DNA from: Blautia schinkii DSM 10518
GTDB taxonomy: Bacteria; Bacillota; Clostridia; Lachnospirales; Lachnospiraceae
Assembly (NCBI GenBank): GCA_000702025.1
Contig: KL370852.1
Span: forward strand, 43,472 to 107,471
Length of the DNA: 64,000 nt
Reading direction: 5' to 3'
Below are positions 1-8,567 of the stretch, in pieces; positions within the stretch are counted from its first letter, which is position 1, and each line of letters opens with the position of its first letter. Position numbers and translations under genes: made by a program. The notes beneath the pieces were generated by a model. The model was not told the DNA's origin, did no database searches, and was given only the letters and a program-made list of their open reading frames with translations.

Positions 1-1
1 G

Positions 2-466
2 AGCCTGGATTATAAAGATATCCCGTTGAACGACCTGATGAAGGAACTGCAGACCCAGCTTTCCATTCTGGCTAAACAAAGCCAAACAAAAATCACCATT
101 TCCTCACATTTGCCCGCACAGACGGTTTCCATCGCTCCCGCCGCTGTATTTCGCATTGTAGAAAATATCCTTTCCAATTCCCTGCGGTACTGCAAATCGC
201 AGATAATCTTGGATTTTTCATATTCGCAGCCTTTTTTTACCATTATCATAACAGATGATGGAAAAGGCTTTTCCGCACAGGACCAGGACGAGGCGGTCAA
301 TCACTTCTATAAAGGAAAGAAAGAGAAAGAACATTTTGGGATCGGTTTGACAATCTGCAGGATTTTAGCAGAGAAGCACGGCGGTTCTATCACTCTTAAC
401 AATACGTCGCAGGGCGGAGCAAAAGTCACCGTAAAACTTAAAATTAAAGAAATCTCTCCATTGTGA
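2..466 (+). CDS. Sensor histidine kinase, C-terminal part (cut by window start)
   Basis: This is the catalytic end of a membrane sensor kinase that autophosphorylates and feeds a response regulator encoded outside the window. The frame is open back to base 2, so the first in-window start codon (TTG at 26) is not the true start. What remains is a HATPase_c domain: an N-box near FRIVENILSNSLRY, a G1 box DDGKGFS and a G2 box GIGLTICRILAEKHGG. The sensor and DHp regions are missing. The ABC exporter starts 60 bases downstream, separated by a hairpin, so the two-component system probably controls that transporter, as in bacteriocin or antibiotic immunity loci. The ATPase fold is certain; the signal sensed is unknown. 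Confidence 0.88.
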   Translation, partial: SLDYKDIPLNDLMKELQTQLSILAKQSQTKITISSHLPAQTVSIAPAAVFRIVENILSNSLRYCKSQIILDFSYSQPFFTIIITDDGKGFSAQDQDEAVNHFYKGKKEKEHFGIGLTICRILAEKHGGSITLNNTSQGGAKVTVKLKIKEISPL

Positions 467-489
467 CGAAATGTAGACCTTTCTCCGTT

Positions 490-523
490 AAACTCTCCTT
501 ATCAATTTGAAAGGAGAGTTTTT
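490..523 (+). terminator. Hairpin with U-run that also contains the next gene's Shine-Dalgarno
   Basis: An 11-bp perfect stem (490-500 with 511-521, loop of 10) is followed by a short T-run ending at 523. The 3' arm contains AAGGAGAG, the ribosome-binding site of the ATPase gene starting at 527. The structure could stop readthrough from the kinase gene and, in transcripts that continue, hide the ribosome-binding site. The pairing is read directly; the regulatory role is inferred. Confidence 0.6.
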
Positions 524-526
524 CTT

Positions 527-1222
527 ATGGAAATACAAATCCAAGCCCTCAATAAAAGCTTTGGAAAAACAAAAGTTCTGGACAATATTTCCCTCACCAT
601 TGGAAACGGTATGTTCGGTCTGCTGGGACGAAACGGGTCGGGAAAGACAACGCTGATGCAGATATTAGCCACCCTGGAGAAACCAACCTCCGGTACAATT
701 ACATTCGATAAAATCCCCCTTGGAGATACACGGCAGGTCCGGTCACTCATCGGCTATCTGCCCCAGGAATTTTCCCTATACCCAGATATGTCAGTGTTGG
801 AAATCATGCGCTATCTGGCCGCACTCTCCAATCTTCCGGTAAAGGTACAGCACCAGCGCATCCCTGAACTCCTGAAGAAAGTAAATCTCTGGGAGGACCG
901 GGAGAAAAAGGTGCGTAAGCTGTCCGGGGGTATGAAACGTCGGCTGGGCATCGCCGGGGCCCTGCTCCATAACCCCCGGATATTGATTGCCGACGAGCCG
1001 ACGGCTGGCCTTGACCCCCTGGAGAGACTCCGCTTCTATACTCTGCTGAATGATTTTTCCACAAATCGCATCGTTATCGTGTCCTCCCACATTGTCAGCG
1101 ATATTGAGGCCATGTGCGAAAAGGCGGCCGTATTGGACACCGGGAAACTTTTGTTCCATGGAACTGTGGAGGATGACTACATGAAAATGCTTCGGCAGTT
1201 AGAGCAGGAGGTGAAAAAATAA
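527..1222 (+). CDS. ABC transporter ATP-binding protein (exporter type)
   Basis: Cytoplasmic ATPase subunit of an ABC-2 type exporter, 231 residues, the usual length. Walker A is GRNGSGKTT near residue 35, the signature is LSGGMKRRLGIAG near 130, and Walker B with catalytic Glu is ILIADEPTAGLDP. A strong ribosome-binding site (AAGGAGAG) precedes the ATG. The stop codon overlaps the start of the permease gene by one base (TAATG), showing a translationally coupled operon with the two permeases. The family includes BcrA/YxlF-like pumps for peptides or drugs. The substrate cannot be told from sequence. Linkage to the upstream sensor kinase suggests inducible export or self-protection. Confidence 0.93.
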   Translation: MEIQIQALNKSFGKTKVLDNISLTIGNGMFGLLGRNGSGKTTLMQILATLEKPTSGTITFDKIPLGDTRQVRSLIGYLPQEFSLYPDMSVLEIMRYLAALSNLPVKVQHQRIPELLKKVNLWEDREKKVRKLSGGMKRRLGIAGALLHNPRILIADEPTAGLDPLERLRFYTLLNDFSTNRIVIVSSHIVSDIEAMCEKAAVLDTGKLLFHGTVEDDYMKMLRQLEQEVKK

Positions 1223-2640
1223 TGTTTCTTTTCGGAATGGAGTGCAGAAAAATAGCCAGGAGCATCTTATACTGGGTGCTTGTCCTGACCTTATTAGCTG
1301 TCAGCTTTTTTCAATATGAGCCCATTGTGAAAAGCGAACTTCAGCGTACCGACAATCCCAATTCGGTTTTCTATATCACAACAAGCGGCAGTTATGCTGA
1401 TGAACAAAACAGCATTCCCGATGAAGATATGGAACGCGCTATGATGGCCGGGGCTACAAACCGGCTGATAGACAATTACCGTAACAACCGATACGAGTAT
1501 TACCCCTTTGGTTATGTGAAAGAGAAAACCATGTCTGCACAGGAGCAGTCCGTAATTTTGCAATATCTGATGGAGCTGACCGGACTTAACGAGCAGGAAT
1601 TAAACGGAAACCCAAACGAGACAGATACCTCCCAAATCGGCGATGTATCAATATCCGGCGGCGGTGCGTTTATTCTGGAACCGGGCAAAGGGAGTACAAA
1701 CGAAGGCGGACAGTTTATCGTAGAACCGGATGACTGGCAATATGTACCCAGCCATGGAGAATCCTCCGAGACACCAAATAACACAGACAATAGCTTTGAA
1801 ATACAAGTGTCATTTGAGAGATTCAAAGAAATCATGGAGGAGGTAAGCCGGCTGATTGGGCGCAATTCCTATTTTAGCCGCACAATGCTGACCCTGTACT
1901 ATTTTGGAAACGACATGGAAGATACTCCAATTACAGAACAACAGCACCGGGATTTTTATGAAGGGGACCGTGTGACCGGGGCATTCGCCCGGTACTACTG
2001 TGACAGTATTTCCCTTGTGATACTGTTCCTCCCGGCCTTTGTGATCATCGACCTGATGCTGCGGGACAAGAAGCGCAAAATGCAGAGCTTGATTTATCCA
2101 AGGACAATTTCAAGCACAAAGTTAATCTGCATTCGTTATGCAGCCGCTGTATGCATGACAATGCTTCCTGTCCTTATCCTGCCCATAAAATCCCTGTTTG
2201 TGCTGATGCGATACTGTAGGAGTATTGGTGTTCAAGGGGATGTACTTGCCTTTGCGAAATACACCCTTGCATGGATTTTACCTACGGTAATGCTGGTTAC
2301 GGCTTTGAGCCTGTTGGTAACCGTCTTGATGGAAAACTATACGGCAATTCTGCTTACCGGACTTATGTGGCTGGTCTGCAGGCCGTCTGTAGATAAGATT
2401 GCAGGCGGAAATTATGGACTTTTTGACCTTATTATCCGGCATAACACACTGAAAGGCTATGGGCGGATGATGGAGAATGTTCAAATGCTGGCACTGAACA
2501 GGATATGCATTACTGTTATGGCCTTTGGGCTTGTGGGCCTGTCTGCCCTTGTATACAGTGTAAAACGGAAAGGGGGGCTGGTTTTTGGAAGCCGGAAATC
2601 TACTCACAATCACTGGTTCAAACTTTCGTCTTATCATTAA
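1222..2640 (+). CDS. ABC-2 type permease with large extracytoplasmic insert
   Basis: Membrane subunit, 472 residues. A first transmembrane helix lies at about residues 12-30. A hydrophilic, Asn/Glu/Ser-rich region of about 230 residues follows, then a cluster of helices from about 260 to the end. The long outside domain between helix 1 and the rest is typical of ABC-2 permeases that handle peptides or lipids. It overlaps the ATPase gene by one base and the next permease gene by 56 bases, so the three are one operon. No motif fixes the substrate. Confidence 0.85.
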   Translation: MFLFGMECRKIARSILYWVLVLTLLAVSFFQYEPIVKSELQRTDNPNSVFYITTSGSYADEQNSIPDEDMERAMMAGATNRLIDNYRNNRYEYYPFGYVKEKTMSAQEQSVILQYLMELTGLNEQELNGNPNETDTSQIGDVSISGGGAFILEPGKGSTNEGGQFIVEPDDWQYVPSHGESSETPNNTDNSFEIQVSFERFKEIMEEVSRLIGRNSYFSRTMLTLYYFGNDMEDTPITEQQHRDFYEGDRVTGAFARYYCDSISLVILFLPAFVIIDLMLRDKKRKMQSLIYPRTISSTKLICIRYAAAVCMTMLPVLILPIKSLFVLMRYCRSIGVQGDVLAFAKYTLAWILPTVMLVTALSLLVTVLMENYTAILLTGLMWLVCRPSVDKIAGGNYGLFDLIIRHNTLKGYGRMMENVQMLALNRICITVMAFGLVGLSALVYSVKRKGGLVFGSRKSTHNHWFKLSSYH

Positions 2641-3187
2641 GCAGACACTTTTTCCCGCAATTATCCTTCTGTTGGTGATTCCGCTGATATACGGGATTCC
2701 CAACCTGGACAGCATAAAGTCTGCGGCTTGTCTGGAACGAATGGTGGCTTTGATCGGGCTTCCCATGTTCGTTCCGCTTCTAAAACCGGAGCAGGACGGC
2801 GGCATGGATGCAATTATCACCTTGCGGCCTTTTCCTTATGGCGGAATCGTTGTTCTGCGAATAGGGCTTTCCATACTCTGCACATTTTCCCTCATCCTCA
2901 TTTTCGAGGGATATCTGCGTCTTAGCGGATGCTCATTCCCGGTTTATGTTTACGCATACCGTACGCTGGCAGTCACTATGACACTTGGAGCTGTAGGGCT
3001 TGTGGCAAGCGCAGTATCCAGAAACACGGCCGTTGGATTTTTGGTATCCTTTTGCTGGTATCTGTTTCTGCAAATAGAGGGCTTTGGTCATAGCTTCAAA
3101 TCCGTTTCAAACGGCATCAGCGTTTCTCAAGCCCTGCTTTTGCTTGGATGCGGTGCCGCAAGCATTTTCTTTAGCAAGAAATCCTAA
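2585..3187 (+). CDS. Second ABC-2 type permease subunit
   Basis: A 200-residue, very hydrophobic protein with about five to six transmembrane segments. The TTG start at 2585 is chosen because GGAAAGGGGGG lies 7 bases upstream; no ATG offers a comparable site. The gene overlaps the 3' end of the previous permease by 56 bases in another frame. It is probably a half-size partner forming a heteromeric channel with the preceding protein. Beyond membrane topology nothing identifies its cargo. Confidence 0.75.
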   Translation: MEAGNLLTITGSNFRLIIKQTLFPAIILLLVIPLIYGIPNLDSIKSAACLERMVALIGLPMFVPLLKPEQDGGMDAIITLRPFPYGGIVVLRIGLSILCTFSLILIFEGYLRLSGCSFPVYVYAYRTLAVTMTLGAVGLVASAVSRNTAVGFLVSFCWYLFLQIEGFGHSFKSVSNGISVSQALLLLGCGAASIFFSKKS

Positions 3188-3270
3188 CGTCAGACAAAGC
3201 ATTGACTATCGTCTATGGCGCATAGCAAAAAAGGCCGGTTATCCTTGTACCCGCCGCCGTCCCTTCTATA

Positions 3271-3314
3271 TTAAAAATCTCGTAACTGTTCATTACCTAC
3301 ACAGTTACGAGATT
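3271..3314 (-). terminator. Rho-independent terminator of the amino-acid ABC operon
   Basis: A perfect 14-bp stem (3276-3289 with 3301-3314, loop of 11) is followed on the minus strand by TTTTTAATA. It lies just past the stop of the glnQ-like gene. It may also help end the plus-strand exporter operon, but the plus side lacks a good T-run. Confidence 0.8.
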
Positions 3315-3340
3315 CCTTAATATGATCACAATATTTCTAG

Positions 3341-4087
3341 TTATAATACCTTTGACAGGAAATCCTTCAATCTGGGATTCTTCGGATTGCTGAAGAATTC
3401 CTCCGGCGTATTCTCCTCCTGAATCTTTCCGTCATCAATGAAAATCACGCGGGTGGCCACCTCTTTGGCAAAGCCCATCTCATGCGTTACCACCACCATG
3501 GTCATACCGGAGTTTGCCAGCTCCTTCATAAGCTCCAGAACCTCTCCTACCATCTCCGGGTCAAGGGCCGAGGTCGGCTCGTCAAAGAGCATGACGTCCG
3601 GATTCATGGCCAATGCCCTGGCAATGGCGATACGCTGCTTCTGTCCACCGGAAAGCATATCCGGGTAAGTGTCCGCCTTTTCAGGAAGTCCTACCCGCTT
3701 AAGGAGCTCATCCGCACGGGCAGACGCCTCCTCCTTAGTCATAAGCTTCAGCTTGACCGGCGCCAGCATAATATTTTCCTTCACGGTCTTATGCGGAAAA
3801 AGATTAAACTGCTGGAATACCATGCCGATTTTCTGACGGTGGCGGTTGATATCCACCTTTGAATCCGTAATGTCGGTTCCCTCGAAAAGGATTTTCCCTC
3901 CTGTAGGCTCCTCCAGAAGATTCAGCGAACGGAGAAACGTCGACTTGCCGGAGCCGGACGGCCCGATGATTACCACAACCTCGCCCTGGCAAATGTCTGT
4001 GGAAATCCCGTCAAGGACCTGATTGCTCCCAAAAGCCTTTTCCAGGCCCTGTACTTCAATCAAAACCTGATTCTTATTTACGCTCAT
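3341..4087 (-). CDS. glnQ: Polar amino-acid ABC transporter ATP-binding protein
   Basis: ATPase of a PAAT-family amino-acid importer, 248 residues, full length. Walker A is GPSGSGKSTFL, the signature is LSGGQKQRIAIARAL and Walker B is VMLFDEPTSALDP, followed by the H-loop VVVTHEMGFA. It is the last gene of the operon: binding protein, permease, ATPase. Its start overlaps the permease stop by 14 bases. It energises uptake of a polar amino acid such as glutamine, cystine or arginine; the specific ligand is not resolved by sequence. Confidence 0.92.
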   Translation of the reverse strand: MSVNKNQVLIEVQGLEKAFGSNQVLDGISTDICQGEVVVIIGPSGSGKSTFLRSLNLLEEPTGGKILFEGTDITDSKVDINRHRQKIGMVFQQFNLFPHKTVKENIMLAPVKLKLMTKEEASARADELLKRVGLPEKADTYPDMLSGGQKQRIAIARALAMNPDVMLFDEPTSALDPEMVGEVLELMKELANSGMTMVVVTHEMGFAKEVATRVIFIDDGKIQEENTPEEFFSNPKNPRLKDFLSKVL

Positions 4088-4787
4088 TGGTCCTCAGTCT
4101 CCTTTCCAGCTTGTTCATAAGATATGTAAGCACCAATACCAAAGCAAGGTAAATGGCCGCGGCTGCCACCAGAGGCCATGTCGCGTCGTAGGTACGGCTC
4201 TGAATGAGCATAGCGCTCTTTGTCAGATCCATCATGCCAATATAACCTACAATGGATGTCTCTTTAATCAGCACGATAAACTCATTCACAAGGGCCGGCA
4301 GCACATTTTTGAACGCCTGCGGCATAATGATCAGACGCATAGTCTGAGAATAATTTAAACCAAGGCTGCGTCCTGCCTCTGTCTGCCCCTGGTCAATGGA
4401 CATGATTCCGGAACGCACGATTTCTGCCACATAAGCACCGGAGTTGATACCAAAGGAAAGACCGCCGACAATAACCTTGTTCAAGGGCACAGCGCGGAAT
4501 ACCACAAGACTCATAAACAAAATTTGAATCATAGTTGGCGTACCACGGATAACTGTCAGATATACACGGCATATGATATTAAGCACCTTGAACTTCCCTG
4601 TTTTATCATGTGCAGAACGGATGATCGCCACAATAAATCCAATGATAATACCCAGGATTACCGCAAAAATGGTAATCTCCAGGGTAGTCTGCAGACCCTG
4701 CAGCAGCCAGATATAACGGTCATCCTCAATAAAGTTGAAATAGAACCCATCTGCCAGGTTCTTAAAAAATCCTACTATTTTATCCAT
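4074..4787 (-). CDS. Polar amino-acid ABC transporter permease (HisMQ/GlnP type)
   Basis: Inner-membrane subunit with the HisM-type permease fold: about five helices and the EAA loop region EAGRSLGLNYSQTMRLIIMP that docks to the ATPase. The ORF could open at 4832, but the start is placed at 4787 (MDKIVGFF) because AGAGGA lies just upstream, giving 237 residues. A single permease gene implies a homodimer. It belongs with the glnQ-like ATPase (14-base overlap) and the binding protein upstream, from which it is separated by a hairpin. Confidence 0.9.
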   Translation of the reverse strand: MDKIVGFFKNLADGFYFNFIEDDRYIWLLQGLQTTLEITIFAVILGIIIGFIVAIIRSAHDKTGKFKVLNIICRVYLTVIRGTPTMIQILFMSLVVFRAVPLNKVIVGGLSFGINSGAYVAEIVRSGIMSIDQGQTEAGRSLGLNYSQTMRLIIMPQAFKNVLPALVNEFIVLIKETSIVGYIGMMDLTKSAMLIQSRTYDATWPLVAAAAIYLALVLVLTYLMNKLERRLRTNERK

Positions 4788-4810
4788 GAAATATCCTCTA
4801 TTCCGAAAAT

Positions 4811-4839
4811 AGAGCTGTTGGCGAATTGTCAACAGCTCT
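4811..4839 (-). promoter_or_regulatory. Intergenic hairpin between binding-protein and permease genes
   Basis: A perfect 10-bp stem (4811-4820 with 4830-4839) is followed on the minus strand by ATTTTC. Such structures between a binding-protein gene and its transporter genes usually act as partial terminators or mRNA stabilisers so that more binding protein is made. The role here is inferred from position. Confidence 0.6.
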
Positions 4840-4878
4840 GTTTACCTCAATCAACTTTCATAATCAGTGCGGCAATCC

Positions 4879-5661
4879 TTATTTCTTAACAATGATTACC
4901 TGGCTTGCGTTCGCATAGGTATCTGTGAAGTTTACGCTTCTCAGACGGTCCTCTGTAACGGTCATGCCTGCTGCGCCGAAGTCTGCCTTACCGGACTGGA
5001 TAGCCGGCAGGATAGAATCGAATTCCATATCTTCGATTTGCAGCTCATATCCCAGCTTATCGCAGATAGCCTGTGCAATGTCTGCGTCAATACCTATAAT
5101 ATCGTCTCCCTCATGATATTCATAAGGCTCGAACTCTGCGTTTGTAGCCATTACAAGAGTACCATTAGAACGGTCTACATCCTCCGGAGATTCATACGGT
5201 GTCTTACCGATTTCATCACCAATGTAGTTGGACATGATGCTGTCGATAACACCTTCCTCTTTCAGTTCCTTAAGTGCGCCGTTGATTTTCTCCAGAAGGT
5301 CCTCGTTATCTTTCTTTAAACAGATAGCATATTCTTCCTCTACAAACGGATCGTCAAGAATAGTCAAATCCTCGTTCTTCTCCACGAATTTCTGAGCCGG
5401 CTGGGAGTCAATGATCACGCAGTCAAGCTGTCCTGCATTTAATGCCATAACTGCCTCGCTGCCCTTGCTGTAACGCTCAACTGTAGCGCCGTCCTTCTCA
5501 TATTCAGAAGCTTCCAAATCCCCTGTTGTACCAAGCTGTACACCGATTTTCTTGCCTGGCAGATCATCCTTAGACTCCACCGCTGCGGAAACACTTGCCG
5601 CTAAAGAAACTGTCATGGCTGCGCTCAATGCCAGAGCCGCAAATTTTTTCATGTTTTTCAT
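4879..5661 (-). CDS. Amino-acid ABC substrate-binding protein, circularly permuted
   Basis: Extracellular ligand-binding protein of the SBP_bac_3 family, 260 residues, with a signal peptide (residues 1-27) but no lipobox cysteine. The two halves are in reversed order. Residues 30-148 match the usual C-terminal part (DLPGKKIGVQLGTTGD through VIDSIMSNYIG). Residues 168-260 match the usual N-terminal part (LVMATNAEFEPYEY, then ADFGAAGMTVTEDR, ending QVIIVKK). A roughly 19-residue linker joins the old C-terminus to the old N-terminus. The new ends fall at the hinge between lobes, so both lobes are complete. A strong GGAGG site precedes the ATG. First gene of the importer operon. Confidence 0.9.
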   Translation of the reverse strand: MKNMKKFAALALSAAMTVSLAASVSAAVESKDDLPGKKIGVQLGTTGDLEASEYEKDGATVERYSKGSEAVMALNAGQLDCVIIDSQPAQKFVEKNEDLTILDDPFVEEEYAICLKKDNEDLLEKINGALKELKEEGVIDSIMSNYIGDEIGKTPYESPEDVDRSNGTLVMATNAEFEPYEYHEGDDIIGIDADIAQAICDKLGYELQIEDMEFDSILPAIQSGKADFGAAGMTVTEDRLRSVNFTDTYANASQVIIVKK

Positions 5662-5939
5662 TCTTTTTTCCTCCTCATGATTTTAACTGCTCGTAATAAA
5701 AGTATCTGGGCTGTTACATAATTATGCATCTATACTGTATAATCCTTACATCGTGCTTTTAATTGTACCATGTTTTTTACAAAAAGCAAGAGGATAGTTT
5801 AATAAAATAAGAGAGAAATATTGAATGACTTAAACCTTCCGTAGTGGTAAAATGAATCCAGATACTTCACTGCGCACAGCTTTAAGCTCTGCCATATCGT
5901 GGCCGGTCCGCCGCAAGGCCGGCAGTAAAGGAGATTATT

Positions 5940-7274
5940 ATGGGAATGAATCAGACTCCCGCATCCGAGCGGGTACATATCAGCTTTTTCGGAAAACGGA
6001 ATGCCGGAAAATCAAGCATTATCAACGCAGTCACCGGACAGAACCTGGCCATCGTATCTGATGTGAAAGGAACCACCACTGACCCGGTATACAAAACCAT
6101 GGAACTGCTGCCTCTGGGTCCGGTTATGGTCATCGACACCCCCGGCATCGACGATGAGGGCCCCCTCGGCGCCCTCCGGGTGAAAAAGAGCTACCAGGTA
6201 CTGAATAAAACAGACATCGCCGTGCTGGTGGTAGACGGCACAATAGGCAAAACCCAGGAGGAGGAAGCGCTCATCGCCCGCTTCAAGGCAAAGAGCATTC
6301 CCTACCTTGTAGTATATAACAAACTCGATCTGCTGCCAGAGGGAACGGCGGCGGTGAATCTCGAAAACTGCGCTGCCCCCTGCCCGGATAGGGGTGCCGC
6401 ACACATCCTGGAAACCAACGCTGCCCTCAGCCGTGAAATTCACGCTGCTTCTGAGCCTTCGGACAACAGTCGGAACAATAACGAGCCTCACGTTTGGGTA
6501 AGCGCCGCTGACAACACGAATATTTATGCATTAAAAGAGAAAATTGCCTCCCTCAAGCAGGAGGACACCCACAAATTCCCAATTATTGCCGACCTAATCG
6601 CCCCGCTGGACCTTGTAATCCTGGTGATTCCTATTGATAAGGCAGCGCCCAAAGGACGGCTTATCCTGCCTCAGCAGCAGACAATCCGGGATATTCTGGA
6701 GCGCGGCGCTCTCTCCCTGGTCGTCCGTGATGTTGAACTAAAAGCCACTCTGGAGCATTTTCGCAGCCAGGGCATCCTTCCCAAACTGGTAGTCACCGAC
6801 AGCCAGGCTTTTGCCAGAGTGTCCAAGGATACCCCTGAGGATATTACTCTCACCTCTTTCTCCATCCTATTCGCCCGCTACAAAGGTGATCTGGAAACCA
6901 CCGTGCGCGGAGCTGCAGCTCTGGATACCATAAAGGACGGAGATAAAATACTGATTGCAGAGGGCTGCACCCACCACCGCCAGTGCGACGATATCGGAAC
7001 ATATAAAATCCCCAAATGGATTCGCGAATATACAGGCAAAAGTCCGGAATTTGAATTTGTCTCAGGCACAGAATTCCCGGATGATGTTTCTTCCTATAAA
7101 ATGGTGGTCCACTGCGGCGGCTGCATGCTCAACGAACGGGAGATGAAATACAGGCTTGCGTGCTGTGCGGACCAGGGCGTACCCGTGACCAACTACGGCA
7201 TCCTCATCGCCCAGGTAACCGGAATCCTGCGGAGAAGCCTGACGCCATTTCCAGATATTCTGAAATTTTTATGA
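5940..7274 (+). CDS. hydF: [FeFe]-hydrogenase H-cluster maturation GTPase HydF
   Basis: Scaffold GTPase that assembles the 2Fe subcluster made by HydE and HydG and transfers it to apo-hydrogenase. The N-terminal GTPase domain shows G1 GKRNAGKSS, G3 DTPGIDDEG and G4 NKLD. The C-terminal domain carries the cluster-binding residues in EGCTHHRQCDDIG and HCGGCM. At 444 residues it is slightly long because of a poorly conserved insert near residues 135-180, rich in Ala, Asn and Ser, between the G4 and G5 regions. AAAGGAG lies upstream of the ATG. HydE and HydG are not in the window. It shows that the host makes an [FeFe]-hydrogenase, fitting an anaerobic fermenter. Confidence 0.95.
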   Translation: MGMNQTPASERVHISFFGKRNAGKSSIINAVTGQNLAIVSDVKGTTTDPVYKTMELLPLGPVMVIDTPGIDDEGPLGALRVKKSYQVLNKTDIAVLVVDGTIGKTQEEEALIARFKAKSIPYLVVYNKLDLLPEGTAAVNLENCAAPCPDRGAAHILETNAALSREIHAASEPSDNSRNNNEPHVWVSAADNTNIYALKEKIASLKQEDTHKFPIIADLIAPLDLVILVIPIDKAAPKGRLILPQQQTIRDILERGALSLVVRDVELKATLEHFRSQGILPKLVVTDSQAFARVSKDTPEDITLTSFSILFARYKGDLETTVRGAAALDTIKDGDKILIAEGCTHHRQCDDIGTYKIPKWIREYTGKSPEFEFVSGTEFPDDVSSYKMVVHCGGCMLNEREMKYRLACCADQGVPVTNYGILIAQVTGILRRSLTPFPDILKFL

Positions 7275-7334
7275 TGTGTTCACGGAATGATAACATTTCC
7301 CCTTTATCATAAAGAATGGTAAAAAGGTACATTT

Positions 7335-7369
7335 AGGATAACAGAGTAAGTGTTTGACTATGTTATCCT
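7335..7369 (+). repeat. 9-bp perfect inverted repeat downstream of hydF
   Basis: AGGATAACA (7335-7343) pairs perfectly with 7361-7369 across a 17-base loop. No T-run follows, so it is not a clear terminator. It lies immediately before the tandem-repeat tract. Confidence 0.4.
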
Positions 7370-7373
7370 GTAT

Positions 7374-7530
7374 GAGGGAAAGGATGGAAACATTCGTAGC
7401 ACGAGGGGAACGGACGGATGGCTTCCGTAGCACGAAGGGAAAGGGCGGATGGTATCCGTAGCACGAGGGAAAAGGACGGATAGCATCCATATCACGAGGG
7501 GAAAGGATAGCACCATCCGTAACAGGAGTA
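7374..7530. repeat. About 31-bp imperfect tandem repeat between hydF and dapF
   Basis: Four to five units of about 31 bp share a core GGACGGATGGNNTCCGTAGCACGAGGG (variable positions). Each unit centres on a small GGAT..ATCC palindrome. The unit length is not a multiple of three, so the tract is not a repetitive protein, although spurious minus-strand frames run through it. It fills most of the 333-base gap between hydF and dapF. The only other structure seen in the gap is the inverted repeat at 7335-7369. Confidence 0.75.
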
Positions 7531-7607
7531 TAAAAATGGAATAAGGAGTCCGGGAAGTATCCGGCTCCGGCATTGGCTGCGTCAGCAGTGTTAGGAGGAC
7601 AGTTATT

Positions 7608-8462
7608 ATGAAATTTACAAAAATGCAGGGTATCGGCAACGATTATGTATATGTGAACTGCTTTGAGGAGACAGTAAAAGACCCTTCGGCAGTAGCAAAA
7701 TTTGTCAGTGACCGCCATTTCGGCATTGGTTCCGACGGTCTGATTCTCATTAAGCCGTCAGAAATCGCTGACTGTGAGATGGATATGTATAACCTGGATG
7801 GTTCCCAGGGCGCAATGTGCGGCAACGGCATCCGCTGTGTGGCAAAATATGCCTATGATTACGGCATTGTGGACAAAACCAGCATCAGCGTAGCCACCAA
7901 AAGCGGAATCAAATACCTGGACCTCACCGTAGAGAACGGCAAGGTTTCCCTGGTTAAAGTAAACATGGGTTCGCCCATTCTCCACGCCAAGCAGATTCCT
8001 GTGGTCGCGGAAACCGAGCAGGTGATCGACGCTCCCATCGAGGTGGACGGAGAAACCTACTGCATCACAGCAGTTTCCATGGGAAATCCTCATGCCATCG
8101 TATTTATGGATGACATTGAAAACCTGGAAATCGAGAAAATTGGTCCAGCATTTGAGAACCATATGTTCTTTCCGGATCGTGTAAACACGGAATTTGTCAA
8201 GATAATCGATGAACATACCGTACAGATGCGCGTGTGGGAACGTGGCTCCGGAGAGACACAAGCATGCGGCACTGGAGCCTGCGCAGTAGCCGTAGCCAGC
8301 ATCTTAAACGGACGTGTAGACGGCGATTCCCCGGTGACGGTGAAGCTTTTAGGCGGCGATTTACAGATTTTCTGGAGCCGCCAGGATAACCTCGTATACA
8401 TGACAGGACCTGCAGCTACGGTGTTTGATGGGGAGATCGATTTGTCATTTTTAGGTGAATAA
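7608..8462 (+). CDS. dapF: Diaminopimelate epimerase
   Basis: Converts LL-diaminopimelate to meso-diaminopimelate for lysine and peptidoglycan synthesis in the cytoplasm. It is 284 residues, normal size, with both catalytic cysteines in place: MCGNGIRC (Cys71) and ETQACGTGACA near residue 220. The start MKFTKMQGIGNDY is typical of the family and AGGAGG precedes it. It appears to be a single-gene unit, with the repeat tract upstream and a terminator hairpin 38 bases downstream. Confidence 0.97.
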   Translation: MKFTKMQGIGNDYVYVNCFEETVKDPSAVAKFVSDRHFGIGSDGLILIKPSEIADCEMDMYNLDGSQGAMCGNGIRCVAKYAYDYGIVDKTSISVATKSGIKYLDLTVENGKVSLVKVNMGSPILHAKQIPVVAETEQVIDAPIEVDGETYCITAVSMGNPHAIVFMDDIENLEIEKIGPAFENHMFFPDRVNTEFVKIIDEHTVQMRVWERGSGETQACGTGACAVAVASILNGRVDGDSPVTVKLLGGDLQIFWSRQDNLVYMTGPAATVFDGEIDLSFLGE

Positions 8463-8500
8463 TACACCTATTATTAAAACAAACATACTGCACAGATAAA

Positions 8501-8549
8501 ATGAGCGGAGGCTAATGGATTGGTTAGCCCCCGCTCATGCATTTTAAAT
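8501..8549. terminator. Bidirectional terminator between dapF and the convergent glycosidase locus
   Basis: A 15-bp stem with one mismatch (8501-8515 with 8524-8538, loop of 8) has GCATTTTAAAT on the plus side and TTTATCTG on the minus side. It ends dapF and the convergent nucleoside-hydrolase-like transcript. Confidence 0.75.
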
Positions 8550-8567
8550 ATGATTCTGTGCTTAGTC

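Noticed and set aside
5852..6061. Plus-strand 69-codon frame overlapping the start of hydF
   Set aside because: No ribosome-binding site, overlaps the well-supported hydF start in another frame and has no homology.
7374..7530. Possible CRISPR array in the 31-bp repeats
   Set aside because: Units are directly adjacent without unique spacers and are imperfect; no cas genes are present in the window.
7269..7718. Minus-strand frames across the hydF-dapF spacer that translate to Pro/Phe-rich repeats
   Set aside because: The 31-bp unit is not a multiple of three, there is no ribosome-binding site, and the frame runs into dapF. It is a shadow of a DNA repeat.
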